Part shown: in pieces, positions 62,581 to 64,000 of the stretch
How positions within the stretch are numbered: the first letter of the stretch is position 1
Layout of the letters: each line of letters starts with the position of its first letter
Assembly: GCF_040954645.1 (NCBI RefSeq)
Contig: NC_092810.1
Location: 77,046,160 to 77,110,159, forward strand
Length of the DNA: 64,000 bases
Source: Diabrotica undecimpunctata
Lineage: Eukaryota > Arthropoda > Insecta > Coleoptera > Chrysomelidae
Reading direction: 5' to 3'
The notes under the pieces: model-generated
What the model saw: only the letters and a program-made list of their open reading frames with translations
The model's database searches: none
Told to the model about the DNA's origin: nothing
Made by a program: the position numbers and the translations under genes

Positions 62581-62585
<5 letters not shown>
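62362..62585 (+). mobile_element. Penelope-type leader fragment
   Basis: A GC-richer segment (GAGATTGAAACCACGGAAGC, CTGAAGAAGACATC, GACGCGGTTCAACCCGGAAG) resembles the starts of Penelope-like copies; the fragment at 48000-48060 also has GATTGAAACCCCGAAG on its minus strand. No ORF of the element follows before (TA)n. A short direct repeat, ACTAGTGAGTG, lies at 62386-62420. Confidence 0.5.
62461..62490 (+). ncRNA. Hammerhead-like motif
   Basis: CTGAAGA (62461-62467), A, stem arms GACATC/GATGTC with a six-base loop (62469-62486), then GAAA (62487-62490). It has the same layout as at 7075 and 26420. Confidence 0.45.

Positions 62586-62667
<82 letters not shown>
62586..62667. repeat. (TA)n microsatellite
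   Basis: It separates the Penelope-type leader from the tandem repeat unit. Confidence 0.95.
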
Positions 62668-62671
<4 letters not shown>

Positions 62672-62889
62672 CTACTATCATTTTCGCATCGATACATTAT
62701 GCTTTTACCATCAATTTAGCATCGTCTTGCAAAGTAGCATCTGTATATCGACGCTACTTTACAAGACCTTAATAACTTTTTTCCTGTACCTGTTACAAGA
62801 ATTTTAACCATCTCATTGATTAGAGTTTTGATACCGTGTTGGTATTTTAAAATATCCGCTTTCTCTTTTTATCCCTTATTGAGTTATTA
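62668..62889 (+). repeat. Tandem repeat block A, copy 1
   Basis: It starts TACATCCTACTATCATTTTC and includes GCATCGTCTTGCAAAGTAGC. Copy 2 is at 63742-63964, about 97 percent the same by eye. Both follow (TA)n. Confidence 0.9.
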
Positions 62890-63684
62890 AATATTTTAAT
62901 TAAAAATCGACATATCTATTGAAATTAGACAGTAAAAAATGATGTTATTAAATTTTGATTTATAAATTATTGTAGTTTAAATTCAACTACGCTATTAAAC
63001 AAATATTGTATGTCATAAACTACAGTAATCGAAAAATTAGAAAGACCTCCCTGTTGTACAGTTTTCTTTAATTAATAGAGTAACAAACATTATAATCCTA
63101 CCGAAGGGGCTTCTACTTTCATAAACTGTTACACGATTACTCTATCCGATGTACGTATATTTATGGACTAAATGTTTCAGTGCCAATGCATTTTAACAAA
63201 AAAAACTAATTAATAAAAATGGAAACTGAACTTTTCAAAGTTTATAATAGACACTTTCTTATGTTTGAAAATATATAAAGCAAGTAATATAAATTACCGC
63301 CTTGTTTATTAAAACTAAAAAGTAAAATAAAGTTATGTGTCGGTTAAAAATTTATATTTAACTACATTAGCCAAATAGTCCTGAAATTCCTCCGTGACTA
63401 AATTGATGGATATTTAAATAAATTTCAAGTTCCAAAATGCACCTGCTGTAAAATTTGAAAATCTACTACTAATACAATTATTGGCAACATCGCAGGAGTT
63501 TAGAAGTTTACCCAAAATGGTAAATACGGATCCCAAAAATGGTTTATCCTGTTGTGGAGTCCACTTAATCCTACATGTTGGTCGGAGTCTACATAAAGCG
63601 CTACTCAGATAATAATATACACGGTGTATATTCTACTGTAGTTAGTATAATACCGTTTTAGAACGGAGCTTACATTAACCGCTA

Positions 63685-63687
<3 letters not shown>
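62890..63687 (+). repeat. Dispersed repeat R, copy 2
   Basis: Collinear with 1780-2426, plus an extra block at 63043-63170 that contains GTAACAAACATTATAATCC. It ends at (TA)n in the same way. Confidence 0.85.

Positions 63688-63741
<54 letters not shown>
63688..63741. repeat. (TA)n microsatellite
   Basis: Fixed position within the tandem unit, as at 62586. Confidence 0.95.
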
Positions 63742-63749
<8 letters not shown>

Positions 63750-63964
63750 CTATCATTTTCGCATCGATACATTATGCTTTTACCATCAATTTAGCATCGT
63801 CTTGCAAAGTAGCATCTGTATATCGACGCTACTTTACAAGATCTTAATAACTTTTTTCCTGTACTTGTTACAAGAATTTTAACCATCTCATTGATTAGAG
63901 TGTTGATACCGTGTTGATATTTTAAAATATCCGCTTTCTCTTTTTATCCCTTACTGAGTTATAC
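63742..63964 (+). repeat. Tandem repeat block A, copy 2
   Basis: Matches 62668-62889. The unit (block A, repeat R, TA array) is about 1.08 kb and continues towards the window edge. Confidence 0.9.
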
Positions 63965-64000
63965 AAGTTTATTCCAGAAAATGTTTGAGTCTAAAATGAT

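Overview
This is a eukaryotic, AT-rich, gene-poor window made almost entirely of transposable elements, many nested inside one another. The combination of elements points to an arthropod and most likely an insect: Penelope-like retroelements, BEL/Pao and errantivirus-like Ty3 elements with envelope genes, Jockey-type LINEs, piggyBac and Tc1/mariner relics, and long (TA)n arrays. A large beetle genome is my guess, but the sequence does not settle it. I saw no convincing single-copy host gene, tRNA, rRNA or CRISPR array.

Layout. 1-0.9 kb: 3' end of a LINE (RNase H and zinc finger). 1.78-2.43 kb: a dispersed repeat that recurs at 62.9-63.7 kb. 2.48-7.18 kb: an intact Penelope-like element (815-aa RT plus GIY-YIG) preceded by an inverted, nearly identical copy of its own 3' half. 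7.23-26.14 kb: an internally deleted Ty3-like element with unusual 2.7-kb LTRs. Its 3' LTR is split by a 9.6-kb BEL/Pao element on the minus strand (16413-26007). That element has identical-length 466-bp LTRs, a 6-bp target duplication, a gag-pol frame cut by two in-frame stops, and an envelope gene fused to integrase.

26.14-32.55 kb: (TA)n arrays, a 375-bp inverted-repeat element holding a hammerhead-like core, and a 5.5-kb terminal-inverted-repeat element. The latter has a spliced zinc-finger gene, subterminal GAGATCC repeats and a Jockey LINE inserted in the gene. 32.6-42.4 kb: mostly decayed DNA with a ~120-bp satellite, LINE and piggyBac fragments, and a long foldback element.

42.40-46.24 kb: a minus-strand Ty3 element whose last ORF, between integrase and the 3' LTR, is a TARG1/OARD1-like macrodomain. 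46.2-48.1 kb: a scrambled second Penelope copy. 48.1-62.4 kb: a decayed errantivirus-like gag-pol-env element on the minus strand. It is interrupted by a rearranged BEL element (50.34-53.80 kb) and by a DD82E (Sailor-like) mariner (54.7-57.6 kb). 62.4-64 kb: a Penelope-type leader with another hammerhead-like core, then tandem copies of the dispersed repeat separated by (TA)n.

The nesting gives a relative history: (TA)n array and Penelope copy, then the long-LTR Ty3 element into the (TA)n, then BEL into its LTR. Most (TA)n arrays sit exactly at element borders.
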